From Azolla caroliniana (taxonomy: Eukaryota > Polypodiophyta), in the NCBI GenBank assembly GCA_043228905.1, contig JBHGNT010000014.1:7254001-7318000 (forward strand): a stretch of 64,000 nucleotides of DNA. The letters are read 5' to 3'. The translations under genes were made by a program, and so were the position numbers. Below are positions 21,801-31,608 of this stretch, in pieces. The notes under the pieces are model-generated. The model was not told where the DNA came from. It made no database searches and saw nothing but the letters and a program-made list of their open reading frames with translations. Positions within the stretch are counted from its first letter, which is position 1; every line of letters begins with the position of its first letter.

Positions 21801-24665
21801 GACGTATTCGCCTGGTCATACGAAGACATGCGAGGGCTGGACCCTCAATTATATCAGCATCAGATCCACTTAGGCAAGGACGCGAAACCAGTGGCGCAAA
21901 GACGTTACCGAATGAACCCCAACTACGCCGCCAAAGTGAAGGAGGAAATCGACAAACTCCTAAGAGTGGGCTTCATCCGGCCGGTAAAGAAAGCGACGTG
22001 GCTGAGCCCCATCGTCGTCGTCCCCAAGAAGAACGGTAAAATCCGCGTGTGTGTAGATTACAGGAAACTAAATGCAGCCACAATTACGGATGCATTTCCT
22101 CTTCCGTTCACGGATGGAGTACTGGATGCCGTCGCCGGCCATGAAGTTTATAGCTTTCTAGACGGGTTCAGCGGATACAATCAAATCCGGATGCACCCTG
22201 ACGACCAGGAGAAGACAGCGTTCGTCACCGAATGGGGGGTGTTTGTGGCCGAAGTAATGATGTTCGGCCTAAAAACGGCACCAGCAACTTTCCAGCGAAT
22301 CATCATGGAGATCTTCGGCGAATACATTCCTGCCTTCATGCAGGTTTTCCTGGATGATTTTGCAGTCTATAGCCGGGGAAAAGACCATTTGCAACACCTA
22401 CGGTTATGCCTTGAAAAGTGTAGGTTATACCGGCTAAGCTTAAACCCAGCAAAATGCATCTTTGGGGTTTCAAGTGGAATCTTACTGGGACACATTGTAA
22501 GTAAGGAGGGCATTGCGGTCGACCCGGACAAAGTAAACGCGATACTAGGGGCACCGGCGCCGAAAACGGCCAAAGCACTGAGCCGATTCTTAGGACAGAT
22601 CCGGTGGCACAGCCGGATGCTCCGTCACTTGGCTGACTTGGCTACACCATTACACACCGCGGTACATCGGACACTGTTCCAATGGACGGATACGGAGGAT
22701 AAGGCATACAATGCCCTGAAGGTACTTTTGTCGCAAGCACCCGTCGTGCAGCCTCCGGATTGGAGCAAGGAATTTCATGTGTTCGTGGACGCTTCCGACA
22801 TCGCTATCGGCAGCGCCTTAATGCAACTTACGGAGCCCAAATGGTACCGGCCGGTATATTACGCCAGCCGGAAGCTGTCCCAAGCGGAGAAGAACTATTC
22901 GACGACGGAACGGGAGGCCCTAGGCATGATCTATAGTGTCACAAAGTTTCGTCATTACCTATTGGGAAGGAAGTTCTCCTTTCATGTGGATCACTCGGTG
23001 CTCCTGTACTTAGTGTCCAAGGCGTCCCTGACCGGTAAGTTGGCCTGTTGGACCTTGCTGTTGCAGGAGTTCGAATTCGAGATTTTCCACCGGCCCGGTA
23101 TCCAGCATGTCGTAGCAGACTACCTGAGCCGGTTAGAGTCCGGAGAATCAGGCGACGGAGTAGCGGATGAATTCCCGGACGCAGAATTATTCCGTATCAC
23201 CCCGGAAACGGCAGCGGACGACACGGTGGCATCAGAAGATAGGTGGCTGACAAACATGCACCAGTTCCTAAGCACGGGCCTGCCACCGGAGGAAATGAAC
23301 CGAGACGAGAGGAAACGACTGGCGGTGCAGAGCCGCAATTTCTGTCTGTTACGGGACACTCTCTACCACAAAGGAGCAGATGGAATATGGAGACGGGCAG
23401 TCCGTAGTGACGAGAAACAAGTAATCTTACGGGAAGCACACTGTGGGGTTGCCGGAGGACACTATGCCGGGGAAGCGACGGCAAGGAAAGTATGGCAGAG
23501 CGGGTTATGGTGGCCCACGACGTTAAAAGACGCCGTCAAGTATGCTAAGGAATGTGACCTATGCCAACGAATGGGCCAGCCTACGGAGCAAGCACGGATG
23601 CCACACCAACCGGTACTTCCATTAGAGCCATTCCAGAAGTGGGGGTTGGATTTTGTCGGACCGTTCAAGCCACCGGCAATGAGAACGGGTAATCGTTATG
23701 TCATCGTGGCAACGGATTATTGCACTAAATGGGTGGAGGCTAAGGCCTTGAGAGACAATACCGCGTCATCCACAGCAAAATTCCTGTACGAGAACATTTG
23801 GTGCCGATATGGATGTCCGATTGAATTAATCAGCGACCAAGGAGGGCACTTCCTCGGCCAGGTAGTGGAAAGCTTAACAACGTTCTATGCCGTGGTCCAT
23901 AAACGAAGCACACCGTACTACCCACAGGCGAACGGGTTAGCGGAGTCCACCAACAAAACGCTGCAGAACATTCTCCGCAAAATCGTCAACGAAAACCGGA
24001 CGGACTGGGATACAAAGCTCCATAGCGCGCTATGGGCGTACCGAACGGCATACAAAACAAGTATCCGGACAACGTCGTTCCGGTTAGCGTTCGGCTTAGA
24101 GGCGGTCATGCCGGTGGAATTTCAGGTACCAAGCTTACGGATCCAACTACGGGAACGGCTGAATGAAAAGAAGTCGGAGGAAATGCGGCTAGCAGCACTA
24201 TGCGAACTGGAGGAGCAACGGCTGGCCAGCATCCTACACATGGAACTGGAGCAACGACGACGGAAAGCGTTCGTTGACCGTCACCGGAAAGGTAATGAAA
24301 AGATGTTCGAAATCGGAAAGCCGGTGCTAGTATTCCAAACAAGGATGGGCAAGATGCCGGGTAAACTCCGGTTTAGATGGACAGGCCCGTATTGGCTGAC
24401 ACGGGAATACAACGGGTCCTATCAGATAGGGACACTTGCCGGTGAAGTACTAGGCAAGTGGGTGAACGGATTTAGACTAAAGCCCTATAAAGGACCGATG
24501 CCAAAGAACCCGTTTATGCAGCTCACCGGCACTATACCGGGAACCGGTCCGGGAGCGGTACGGATGGAAGAAAAAGACGACGGGGAACCCGTAGCAGAGG
24601 CGAAGGAAGACACGGCAACCCATAAGGAAAACGGTAAGGGTCCGAAGGGACCTACGGATGTGTAA
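18807..24665 (+). CDS. Gypsy F gag-pol polyprotein (intact)
   Basis: A single frame of 1952 residues from ATG 18807. Domains in order: Glu/Pro-rich repeats (about 120-195); gag (about 210-380); three CX2CX4HX4C knuckles (CTICLNAGHSAVEC about 401, CVICQSKSHTTDRC about 419, CYYCRQEGHYSNQC about 594); protease VIDGGSGVNVIS (about 758); RT (about 1030-1200) with catalytic FLDDF, usual for Tat-type; RNase H (VFVDASD to VADYLSRLE, about 1325-1440); integrase zinc domain (HCGVAGGH...CDLCQ) and D-D-E core (GLDFVGPF, ISDQGG, NGLAEST); and a GPY motif (RWTGPYWL, about 1860). There is no chromodomain. No stop or frameshift is present, so the protein may still be made. Confidence 0.93.
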   Translation: MTRPTHDLVTDRARRLAERQRRRETFQQAAHEIRSDRSFSNEIQRVAEESLRLQQTRDQDDGSSLSSLRETEHLLAALASGENEAGAFSAYESDSEGGYSVHTNYRSSNDTPGGPEDDGSDIVPTPEPEPQTEAVNPSTPEVEEAKPPTPTKEPAKVPEDEPVKEPEKEPEEEPEKAPAKQPEVEPERKPERYQQTPLNRGLILDDDMSFQYSKYRDDPDAEAHVHAFEQTWEANHTSQRMTPEEEERSKIAEFGVTLEGPATRWRRTQDPATITTFAELKAKFLHFFHKEVDQTTMVGLFYTIRQEAGESIPQFVIRFQRMHSQLARAPPEEELRTIFLNALREPLRTMCTVINFRGSTIDQVIDRVREMEKSSSWLTLGTLQRALPTEEDLRFRQAIQCTICLNAGHSAVECTMRTQCVICQSKSHTTDRCEYNLLNRQAPPVRRIEPRSSRDEDDDRWQRMNRYRPAQDARYGDRQENDGRYGNRHDNYDQYERSDRYRESNRRHEQYDRDHSPGYRKHQEDYGRFYDPPRPDYRNKNKNNKKRNFKKGGHPRDPEHGTPRSQPAQNAPLTTGPTPATSNAESSNTRKEYCYYCRQEGHYSNQCPVKSYEKRPAVNMVVPEVTDVQQVTTRSKGMAKEWETQEAIRKQATEWVKEANGRNVVDVERQKANTIGSTGGSHAENETWQALQECQITLPLGRLLQLVLRFTEGLKTGMTDGIAPPAPVLFSNPEEGPTVVDTSSPVITAIVKGHELPGTVIDGGSGVNVISLRTCNALGIHEWEPCPFWLRMADTSSVRPTGLIRKLEVTIGGHTFHISAVVLQLQAQGAYPLLLGRPWLKTAHIKQNWRKNMITFRRGKAKVRVPTQPRTSNGKECTPLYAECVNMLEGLADDEEAQYLEEHPKIVPLFEIDVAEAVAPYLPQRDETEAEPDKDTIWELRQAQEALEREMTVSQRVKASQLHEVNLGSKDESKPVHIAKEMKPEDKAAMIKLLTEFRDVFAWSYEDMRGLDPQLYQHQIHLGKDAKPVAQRRYRMNPNYAAKVKEEIDKLLRVGFIRPVKKATWLSPIVVVPKKNGKIRVCVDYRKLNAATITDAFPLPFTDGVLDAVAGHEVYSFLDGFSGYNQIRMHPDDQEKTAFVTEWGVFVAEVMMFGLKTAPATFQRIIMEIFGEYIPAFMQVFLDDFAVYSRGKDHLQHLRLCLEKCRLYRLSLNPAKCIFGVSSGILLGHIVSKEGIAVDPDKVNAILGAPAPKTAKALSRFLGQIRWHSRMLRHLADLATPLHTAVHRTLFQWTDTEDKAYNALKVLLSQAPVVQPPDWSKEFHVFVDASDIAIGSALMQLTEPKWYRPVYYASRKLSQAEKNYSTTEREALGMIYSVTKFRHYLLGRKFSFHVDHSVLLYLVSKASLTGKLACWTLLLQEFEFEIFHRPGIQHVVADYLSRLESGESGDGVADEFPDAELFRITPETAADDTVASEDRWLTNMHQFLSTGLPPEEMNRDERKRLAVQSRNFCLLRDTLYHKGADGIWRRAVRSDEKQVILREAHCGVAGGHYAGEATARKVWQSGLWWPTTLKDAVKYAKECDLCQRMGQPTEQARMPHQPVLPLEPFQKWGLDFVGPFKPPAMRTGNRYVIVATDYCTKWVEAKALRDNTASSTAKFLYENIWCRYGCPIELISDQGGHFLGQVVESLTTFYAVVHKRSTPYYPQANGLAESTNKTLQNILRKIVNENRTDWDTKLHSALWAYRTAYKTSIRTTSFRLAFGLEAVMPVEFQVPSLRIQLRERLNEKKSEEMRLAALCELEEQRLASILHMELEQRRRKAFVDRHRKGNEKMFEIGKPVLVFQTRMGKMPGKLRFRWTGPYWLTREYNGSYQIGTLAGEVLGKWVNGFRLKPYKGPMPKNPFMQLTGTIPGTGPGAVRMEEKDDGEPVAEAKEDTATHKENGKGPKGPTDV

Positions 24666-24818
24666 GGTCACACACCGTCATTAAAATAAAAATAAAAAAT
24701 AAAAAGATCATTAAAAATCGAGGTATGAACGGACGGGAAAGCAAGGAGCGAAAAGGTACGTAGTGGGCATTTAAGAGCCGCCACATTACTTAATACTAAT
24801 TTGGTACACGATGTGCGC

Positions 24819-25985
24819 ATGCTCGAAAAAGGCGCCAAGATGCACAGAGAAAAAGAAGAACGCATGGAGACCTTCTTTTTTCGCGAGCCAAGAAGCACAG
24901 AAGCACCAAGGCAGTGGAAGCTTAGCAAACGCGAACCTGCACTCAGAGAAACCCCACGTTCGGAACGCTCTCTGTCTCGCTCCCTCTCTCGCTCTCACTC
25001 TCATCACCACTCTACCTCGCCATCTTTCCTCGACCTCGAAGCAGACATGGAACCACAAACGCTGTCGGAAGCGGCCAGGAAATGGTTCAGGCAACACGGA
25101 CTGGACGGGTTCTTGACCATCATGGAGGCACCACCGCACAAAGAAGCCGACCAGGTCATCAAGGAGCTCGACAAAGAAGTCATCACCGAGGAAGCGATCC
25201 GTGCACTAACAGGCCTTCCGGAGGGAGGTATTTTTCAGATTGATAATCCAACCTCGGAGCAACTCACCCGATATTTCGGTGAGTACTCTGTAGCCGGCAA
25301 AGGCTATCGAACGCAGGGCGGCGAAGATCCGTTGTTCAGGGAGATAGCTCGAGTGCTCCATGAGTACGGCCACGTGTACCCCCGACCCCCTGTCATGCCA
25401 AAAAATCGGGCAGGGATGATCATAGCCACCTATGAAGGGATCCAGGTGGACTGGCCAGTGTTGATTGCAGACGGTTTGTGCGCGGCAATCGACATGGTAC
25501 GAGGAAAGGACGGCAAGGAGGGCCGGAAGCTGTGGCATGCTGTAGCTCAGTGGATAACATTGCTCGTGCCGCCGGTCGAGACCGTTCAGCCAAAGAAGCG
25601 GCCAAGATTATCGGAAGGAAGCACCTCGAAACCCGCGTCCAAACGACAGCAGCTGCTGGCGTCGAAGGCGACGAAAGGGAAGAAACGGCTCCCAGTACCG
25701 GAGGAGGTGTCACCGGTGGGACCCGTTAAGATAACCATACGGCGACCGGGACAGAAGGAACCAGAACCCTTGACGGCACGGAAACATGCCGTTACCCAGG
25801 AAGAGGAAACGGAGGAGCCAGAAGAGCACCTCCAACGACGGTCAAGAAGTAGGACCGCCGGGACAGAGGGGGAGCGTTCGGACCTGCAGAAGGAAGAAAC
25901 GCCCCCAACCCAACCTGAGCAAACCGCAAGGGAGGAACCGGAACCGGTGCGTGTGGAACCGGCCTTGTCGACTTCTATACCATAA
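24819..25985 (+). pseudogene. Gypsy F additional ORF, first part
   Basis: The ATG at 24819 (or at 25047, METhionine before EPQTLSEAARKWF) opens a frame ending at TAA 25983-25985. Residues after EPQTL form a globular-looking domain (ALTGLPEGGIFQI, FGEYSVAGKGY, VLHEYGHVYPRPP, LWHAVAQWITLLVPP), followed by basic and Glu-rich low complexity. The domain resembles putative transposon proteins encoded after pol in Tat-type elements; the function is unknown. The TAA is in the same frame as the next part and could come from CAA. Confidence 0.65.
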
Positions 25986-26084
25986 GTCATTCCAACGGCT
26001 CTGGAGACGGCGAGAACCGGAACTCAACAGCCGGCGAGCCCAGCCAGCACACACGGCGGCCAAGGAGTAGAACCAGAACGGTAG

Positions 26085-27677
26085 ATACAGGCACTCAGGC
26101 CAGACAATTCCACAGTGAACGAGCCGACCCGACCAGTACAGCAGCAAGGCACCAGTAGCATGTGGCTACGGTGGGTAGGTGAGCAGATCGTCGGTGCGGT
26201 CGAGTACATAGAGGCGGAGGAGAGAGCGCACAACGAACGGTTGCTCGTCACAACCGTAGATCTAGAGACGGCCCGGTCCAGAATCCGGAGCCTTGAACAA
26301 GACTTGGACAGGGTCACAAGGGAAATGGCTCAATTAGCTTTGACAACACAAGTCCAAGCACCGGTGACTCCGGGCAATGTACAGAATATAGCGACAGATC
26401 AACCTGTACATAGCAATCAGACCCCGGCAACGGAAACCGTTCCGGAGAGAAATGCGGCACAAGCCCAAGAGCTTGCAGACTTAAAGGATGAGCTAGCTGC
26501 CCAAGAAGCGCTGAGGAGCCGCGAAAGAGAATTGAAGACGGCAGCAGAGGCAGAACTCAAAAAGACTGCTGAGAATCTACGCCGGGCCGAGGAGAGCTTA
26601 CGAAAAGGCCACCAAGCGTACGACCGGCTCAAGGAGGAAAAGGAGAAAATGCTGCAAGAGAAGGACAGGCTCCGGAGAAACGCCGAAACAGAAATAGAGC
26701 GCCTGAAAGAAGAACTCCGGCAGCTAAAGGACCGGGAGGACCGGAACCATCGCCAGATCAACGGCAAGCTCAAACAAAAAACGGAGGAATTTGAGCAATT
26801 GCACCGGGAGTATAAACGGTTGCAAACGGAGCACAAGGAACGGACAAATGAGCTCCGGCAAGCAGTTGATCGGACCGCAACGGCATACGCCAATGAACAA
26901 GCGGAAAACAGAAGACGGTTGGAAGAGGCGGAGAAGGTTCGGACAGAGCTCCTCAGGCAACAGCAGGCGGAAAAAGAAAGAGCGGCGGAGGTACTGCAGA
27001 GGCTGCAGACAACATATCAAGGGCAGCTGACGCGCTACAGAGAGCAGGCGGAGGATACGGCGAATATCATCAAGCAGTTGAAGGAGGAACGACAAGTTGT
27101 GGAAAGTAGAGCGCAAATGGGAGCAAGTCGTATCCAGGATATAATGCGGGCCTGGTTGAACCAGACCAAGAGCTTGATTGACAACGGGTCCGTCAAATGG
27201 TGGACCAAGTGGGCCACGAACGCGGCGGAACTCCAAATGCTCCGGGCCGACGTAGAGAACCGGCGGAAGGAGGGAGATGATTGCTATATGCTGACTTCCG
27301 AAGACTTCACCGGCATAAGAGATGAGCTGGCCGAAGACTTTCAAGCCTTGGCAGAGGACCAACTAGGGCAAGTCCGGCAACTTGTAGCTCAGCTGGACGA
27401 CGACAGGCTGGAAGCGCAGATCCAGTTTGAAAGCTACGAGAGGTCCCGGATCCGGGAAGAGAAAGCACGAGAACCGGTTACGGTCAACCTCAGTGATGAG
27501 GAACCGTTACTGGAAGGAGACCGGACCGGAAGCAGTCAAACGGAGATGCCGGAGTCAGAGAAACAAACGGAGCAGCCGCCTATAGAGCAACAGCAAGCAC
27601 AGCCGCAACAACCACAACCGGAAGAACAAGTGGAAACTCTGGAACAAAGTATTTTGGACAATTTGGGTGAACAATGA
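26085..27677 (+). pseudogene. Gypsy F additional ORF, second part (coiled coil)
   Basis: Same frame as 24819-25985, separated by TAA 25983 and TAG 26082-26084 with 32 sense codons between them. The two parts therefore look like one reading frame of about 950 codons broken by two stops. The first in-frame ATG after the stops is at 26160. The protein is mostly long coiled coil (residues Glu, Arg, Lys, Gln, Leu), then a block WWTKWATNAAELQMLRAD that aligns with WKMWSKEVAKLQLLRAG in relic G, and a Gln/Pro/Glu tail. The role is unknown; a structural or RNA-binding accessory protein is a guess. Confidence 0.65.
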
Positions 27678-27729
27678 AGGGGCCGAGAAGGGTTCGACGT
27701 ACAAGGTACTGTCCCACGGGCGTGCCATG
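27675..27729 (+). other. Displaced purine tract and hairpin before the 3' LTR of gypsy F
   Basis: A purine-rich run (27675-27691) ends 38 nt before the LTR. Between them lies GGTAC (27705-27709), a 12-nt loop TGTCCCACGGGC and GTGCC (27722-27726), then ATG and the LTR. The target duplication fixes the LTR start at 27730. Related hairpins stand at 54020-54041, 55434-55455 and 62520-62541. Confidence 0.65.
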
Positions 27730-28144
27730 TGTTACCGGCCGGCAAGGAGTCCAAAATACGGAGTGAAGGAATTAATTAAGTATGGTTGTAAATAAGCATA
27801 GTGTGGACGGACGGACTGGAAACGGTATGCCGTTCCAGATCCGGACGGATCCTGAATAGGTGCGAGAGGCACCGTTTTGTACTACGGGCCGGAAACCTAT
27901 TTAAAGGCCCGGACCCCATTGTAATCGGGGATAATTAATAGAGCATATGGTGTTTATACTTCTGTGTTGATTTCCGTTCTGTAATTACTGTTATATCTTA
28001 CGCGTGTAATTAACCAAGCATTCTAATCGTGTAACTTACGTAAGTCGGTGTAATCGTTGAATCTTAATCCTATGCCGTAATCACCCTTTGGTGAAGTGTC
28101 TCCGTGACACCTTGTGTTAGGCCTTGTCCGGCTAGCGAATAACA
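27730..28144 (+). repeat. 3' LTR of gypsy F
   Basis: This LTR is 415 bp and differs from the 5' LTR at three positions that I can see. The TATA-like TATTTAAA is at 27898-27905. TGTCA follows. Confidence 0.95.
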
Positions 28145-28149
28145 TGTCA

Positions 28150-31100
28150 CACCTAGTGGCGCATGTAAACTAGTACTACTCGACAAGAAGCACAAGCGTC
28201 GGATACAAGAATTCGAGAAGATGCTGAAAGAAGAAAACATAATAGAAGAAGAAGAGTTCGTGACTCATATTATGGAAGAAGCCTCATTTAACGACACCAT
28301 TGGCGAAATCGAGGACGTTGTGGACTTGAGCTATCTTCACAATCAACGCGTGATTTCGGTTAACTCCGTCAACATGTACGCTATCATCGATGAATACTGT
28401 CGTGGCATCTCGATGAAGGAAGCTGACATCAACACGAAATATAAAACGGTGGATAAGAAGATCAATCCAGTTGCGGTTCCGCTACTAGAAGATAGCTGGC
28501 AAAAGATGAAGGAAGTCGCTAACAATCCAAGCTTAAGAGATCCGAAGAAGATAGGTCATGTCTTCACCAAAGAGACGAAGGGGAAGCTACGAGTTGGAAA
28601 GGAGGATTTCCTTCTCCCTGAAGAGGAGCGAATGTTTCGCGATATGCTTGAGAGACATGGGAAGGCTTTCGCATTCTTCCCATGAGAAATCGGATGCGCC
28701 GACCCAAAGGTTATAGAGCCGATGGTGATCTTCATGGTGCCTCATGTGCCTTGGAATTTGAAACCGATACCAGTTCCGAGAGCACACCTTCCGAAGCTGA
28801 TCGAGCTCTTAAAGGAGAAGGTGAGTATGGGAATTCTAGAACCGTCGAATGCTCCTTATTCCAATAGGTGGTTCACGGTGCCGAAGAAGAATGGATCATT
28901 GCAATTCATCCAAGATCTTCAACCCGTCAAGAAGGTGACAATTCGAAATGCCGGAATCTGTCCGAGCGTGGACGAATTTGCCGAAGCGTTTGTGGGCCGG
29001 TCCATCTACTCCATTGGCGATCTCTACTCCGGATATGACCAATTCCAATTGGCGATCGACAGTCGGGACATTACAACCATGAGGACTCCGATCGGGCTTG
29101 TGCGGATGTGTACCTTACCCCAAGGCGCAACGAACTCGGTGGCTCATATGGTGAATGCCATGAATAAAGTCTTGAAGGATTGCATCCCAGACATCACGAT
29201 GCCCTTCTTGGATGATATTCCGATAAAAGGATGTTCGGATGAGGAGAAAGATGAATCGAAAGATAAGGAGGGTTGTAGAAAGTTCGTTGCGGATCATATG
29301 AAAGATTGCGAGAAGGTGCTTCAAAGGCTCGAAGATGCGAATTTGACATTTTCGGGAGAAAAATCCGCATTCGGGCAACCAGAGATCTTGGTGGTAGGTC
29401 ACTTGTGTGGAGCATTCAGCCGGAAGCCCTCGCCATCCAAAGTGAACGCAATCCAAGACATGAAAGAAGAATGCGAAAACCAAACGGAGGTTCGAAGGTT
29501 CCTTGGAGCGTGCGCGTTTTATCATATATGGATTCCTCACTACGCTCATGTCGTCGAACCGTTATATGGACTACTAAAGAAAAGAATGAAGTTCGAATGG
29601 CGAGACGAGCACACAAATGCGATGCGAAGATTAAAGAAACTGCTTCTTGAAGCTTCGGCACTAAGGAAGGCTGACTATGCCGCAGGGAAACCAATTTACG
29701 TGACCGTAGATACGAGCCCAACCGGAATCGAGTGGGTCATCAATCAAGAAGGTGAAGATAATGCGCGATATGGCGTCCGGTTCGGAGCAAAGGTTCTCAG
29801 CGAACGGCAACAAAGATATGCCCAAGTCAAGCGGGAAGTTTGGGGTATTGTGTCGGCAGTGAAGACGGACAAAGATTACCTGATCGGGTCAGAAGTGATA
29901 ATAGAGACAGATTGTCTCCCAATTCTCGGAATGGTCTCGGGATGTGCGACCCCAGATCTTGCTATGCTAAGGTGGATCGCCTACATCAAGTCTTTAAACC
30001 CAGAGATCCGTCACATTGCAGGGAAGAAGAATGCCATGGCTGACATGCTGTCGAGGGCAAGATTTTCAAATGGAAGTAACATGGTTTCGGAAGATGAAGA
30101 TGTCGCCCTCGACTTCTTCAAGATGGCTCGATTATCGGCGGAAGACCAGGACACGCAAACCCTCCATGCCTTCAACGAGAACCAGTACGAAGGAGAGTGG
30201 TTACTCATCGGTAGATTCCTAAGAACATTGACGACAGATGCTTCGTTGACAAAGGAGGAGGCCCTACGAATCCGAAAGAAAGCTTACCGATACTTCTTGA
30301 AGGGAGGATTCCTTTGGCGACATCCAAAAAGAAGGACAGGAATACCACGTCGAGTGGTGGTAAAGAAAGAAGAGCAAGAGACGCTGATGACCGAATTCCA
30401 CGAGAGTGCTTGGGCAGGTCATAGAGGAACATGGGCGACGTTCGAAAAGTTGAAGGAGAAGTACTGGTGGCCAAGCATGTACAAAGATGTACTCCATTTC
30501 GTGTCCACATGCGAAACTTGCCAAATATATTCAAATATACGTCATCGTGATGAGTTACAGCCGACATACCCACTCACCATACACTTCAAATGGATGGTGG
30601 ATCTGGTCTCGATGCCAATGGGAGTGGGACAAATGAAGTACTTAGCGCTGGCAAGGGAAGACTTGACAAATCAAGTGGAAGGACGAGCCTTGACAAATAA
30701 GACGACTTCAGCCGTTTGCAAATTTCTGCTTGAAGAGGTTGTTTGTCGATATGGATGTGTAGGGAAGATAGTGGCCGACCGAGGGGAGATGGACACGCAC
30801 TAAGCGACGGAGCTCTTCGAAAGACTAGGCGTGAAGCTCTCCCTCACGACTGCCTACAATCCGGAAGCGAATGGGAAGATCGAGCGAGGGCATGGACCTA
30901 TCGTTAAAGCCATCGTACGGGCATGCAACGGTCGAGTCGGGAATTGGCCACGACTATTACCCTATGCCTTGTGGGCCGATAGAACGACGCATAGCTCAGT
31001 GACAGGGTATATGCCGACGGAGCTTATGTATGGACAAAAGCCGATTATGCCCATCGAAAGGACGATCGCCTCATGGGTAGCGATACCGTGGGAGAACGAG

Positions 31101-31469
31101 ATGAGCCGAGAAAAGTTATTAGCGGCGCGGATAAGGCAACTTGAAAGAAGACCTGAAGATTTAGAAAAAGCACGAAAGATGATGGAGGCAGCCCGAGTAA
31201 AGAACAAAGTTCGGTTCAACAACACACATTGACTTCGTCCCAAGAATATTGAAGAAGGGGATTGGGTTTTGGTTTACGACAGCACCCTTGACAATCAACA
31301 CAATACAACAAGGAAGTTCGCAAGAAGATGGTTCGGGCCGTATGTGGTGACAAGTGCCAACGATAATGCCACATACCACCTTGCGGACCTAGACGGATCA
31401 AGGTTGGTCGTACCCATTGCGGGAAAAAGAGTAAAGATTTTCAAGAAAAGACAAAGACAAGGATCCTGA
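28150..31469 (+). pseudogene. Gypsy D: reverse transcriptase, RNase H and integrase
   Basis: One frame throughout. RT: FTVPKKNGSLQFIQDLQPV, GDLYSGYDQFQLA, LPQGATNSVAH and catalytic FLDD in MPFLDDIPIKG (about 29200). RNase H: IYVTVDTSPTG, ERQQRYAQVKREVWG, NAMADMLSRA. Integrase: H2C2 zinc domain (HESAWAGHRG...CETCQ, about 30400-30530), core VDLVSMP, VADRGEMDTH, NPEANGKIERGH, then WFGPYVV. Stops are TGA 28683-28685, TAA 30801-30803 and TGA 31230-31232, each a single codon in an otherwise open frame. It ends at TGA 31467-31469. No chromodomain is visible. Confidence 0.85.
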
Positions 31470-31571
31470 CCTCGATTACCTCGACGATGAACAGAATAGG
31501 GCGGATGTAAATGAAGACATGGAGGAATCTAATTGATCACCGTAGCCGAAATCTCACTTTCTCTCTTCTTG

Positions 31572-31608
31572 GCACGTACCGGAGGACGTGCGGTTTGGTG
31601 GGGGTGGA
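31572..31608 (+). other. Hairpin and polypurine tract of gypsy D
   Basis: GCACGT (31572-31577), loop ACCGGAGG and ACGTGC (31586-31591) form a stem 5 nt upstream of the polypurine tract GGTGGGGGTGGA (31597-31608), which abuts the LTR. Element E has the same arms and loop length. Confidence 0.7.

Larger units (their letters stand above)
18341..28144 (+). mobile_element. Tat-like Ty3/gypsy retrotransposon F, young, nested in D
   Basis: LTRs 18341-18755 and 27730-28144 are both 415 bp with three visible differences. They are flanked by a perfect 5-bp duplication TGTCA (18336-18340 and 28145-28149). It has an uninterrupted 1952-codon gag-pol and an additional ORF region between pol and the 3' LTR, as in Tat/Retand/Ogre-type elements. 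The primer site begins TGGCGAC, the 3' end type of tRNA-Arg. It is the youngest and best preserved element in the window. Confidence 0.95.

Noticed and set aside
24300-24665. Chromodomain at the end of F integrase
   Set aside because: Only the GPY motif is visible; no aromatic-cage pattern of a chromodomain follows.
24801-24820. Start of the F additional ORF at TTG 24801, and of its second part at GTG 26115
   Set aside because: Plant translation starts at ATG. In-frame ATGs at 24819, 25047 and 26160 are preferred, and the open frame upstream is only sequence between stops.
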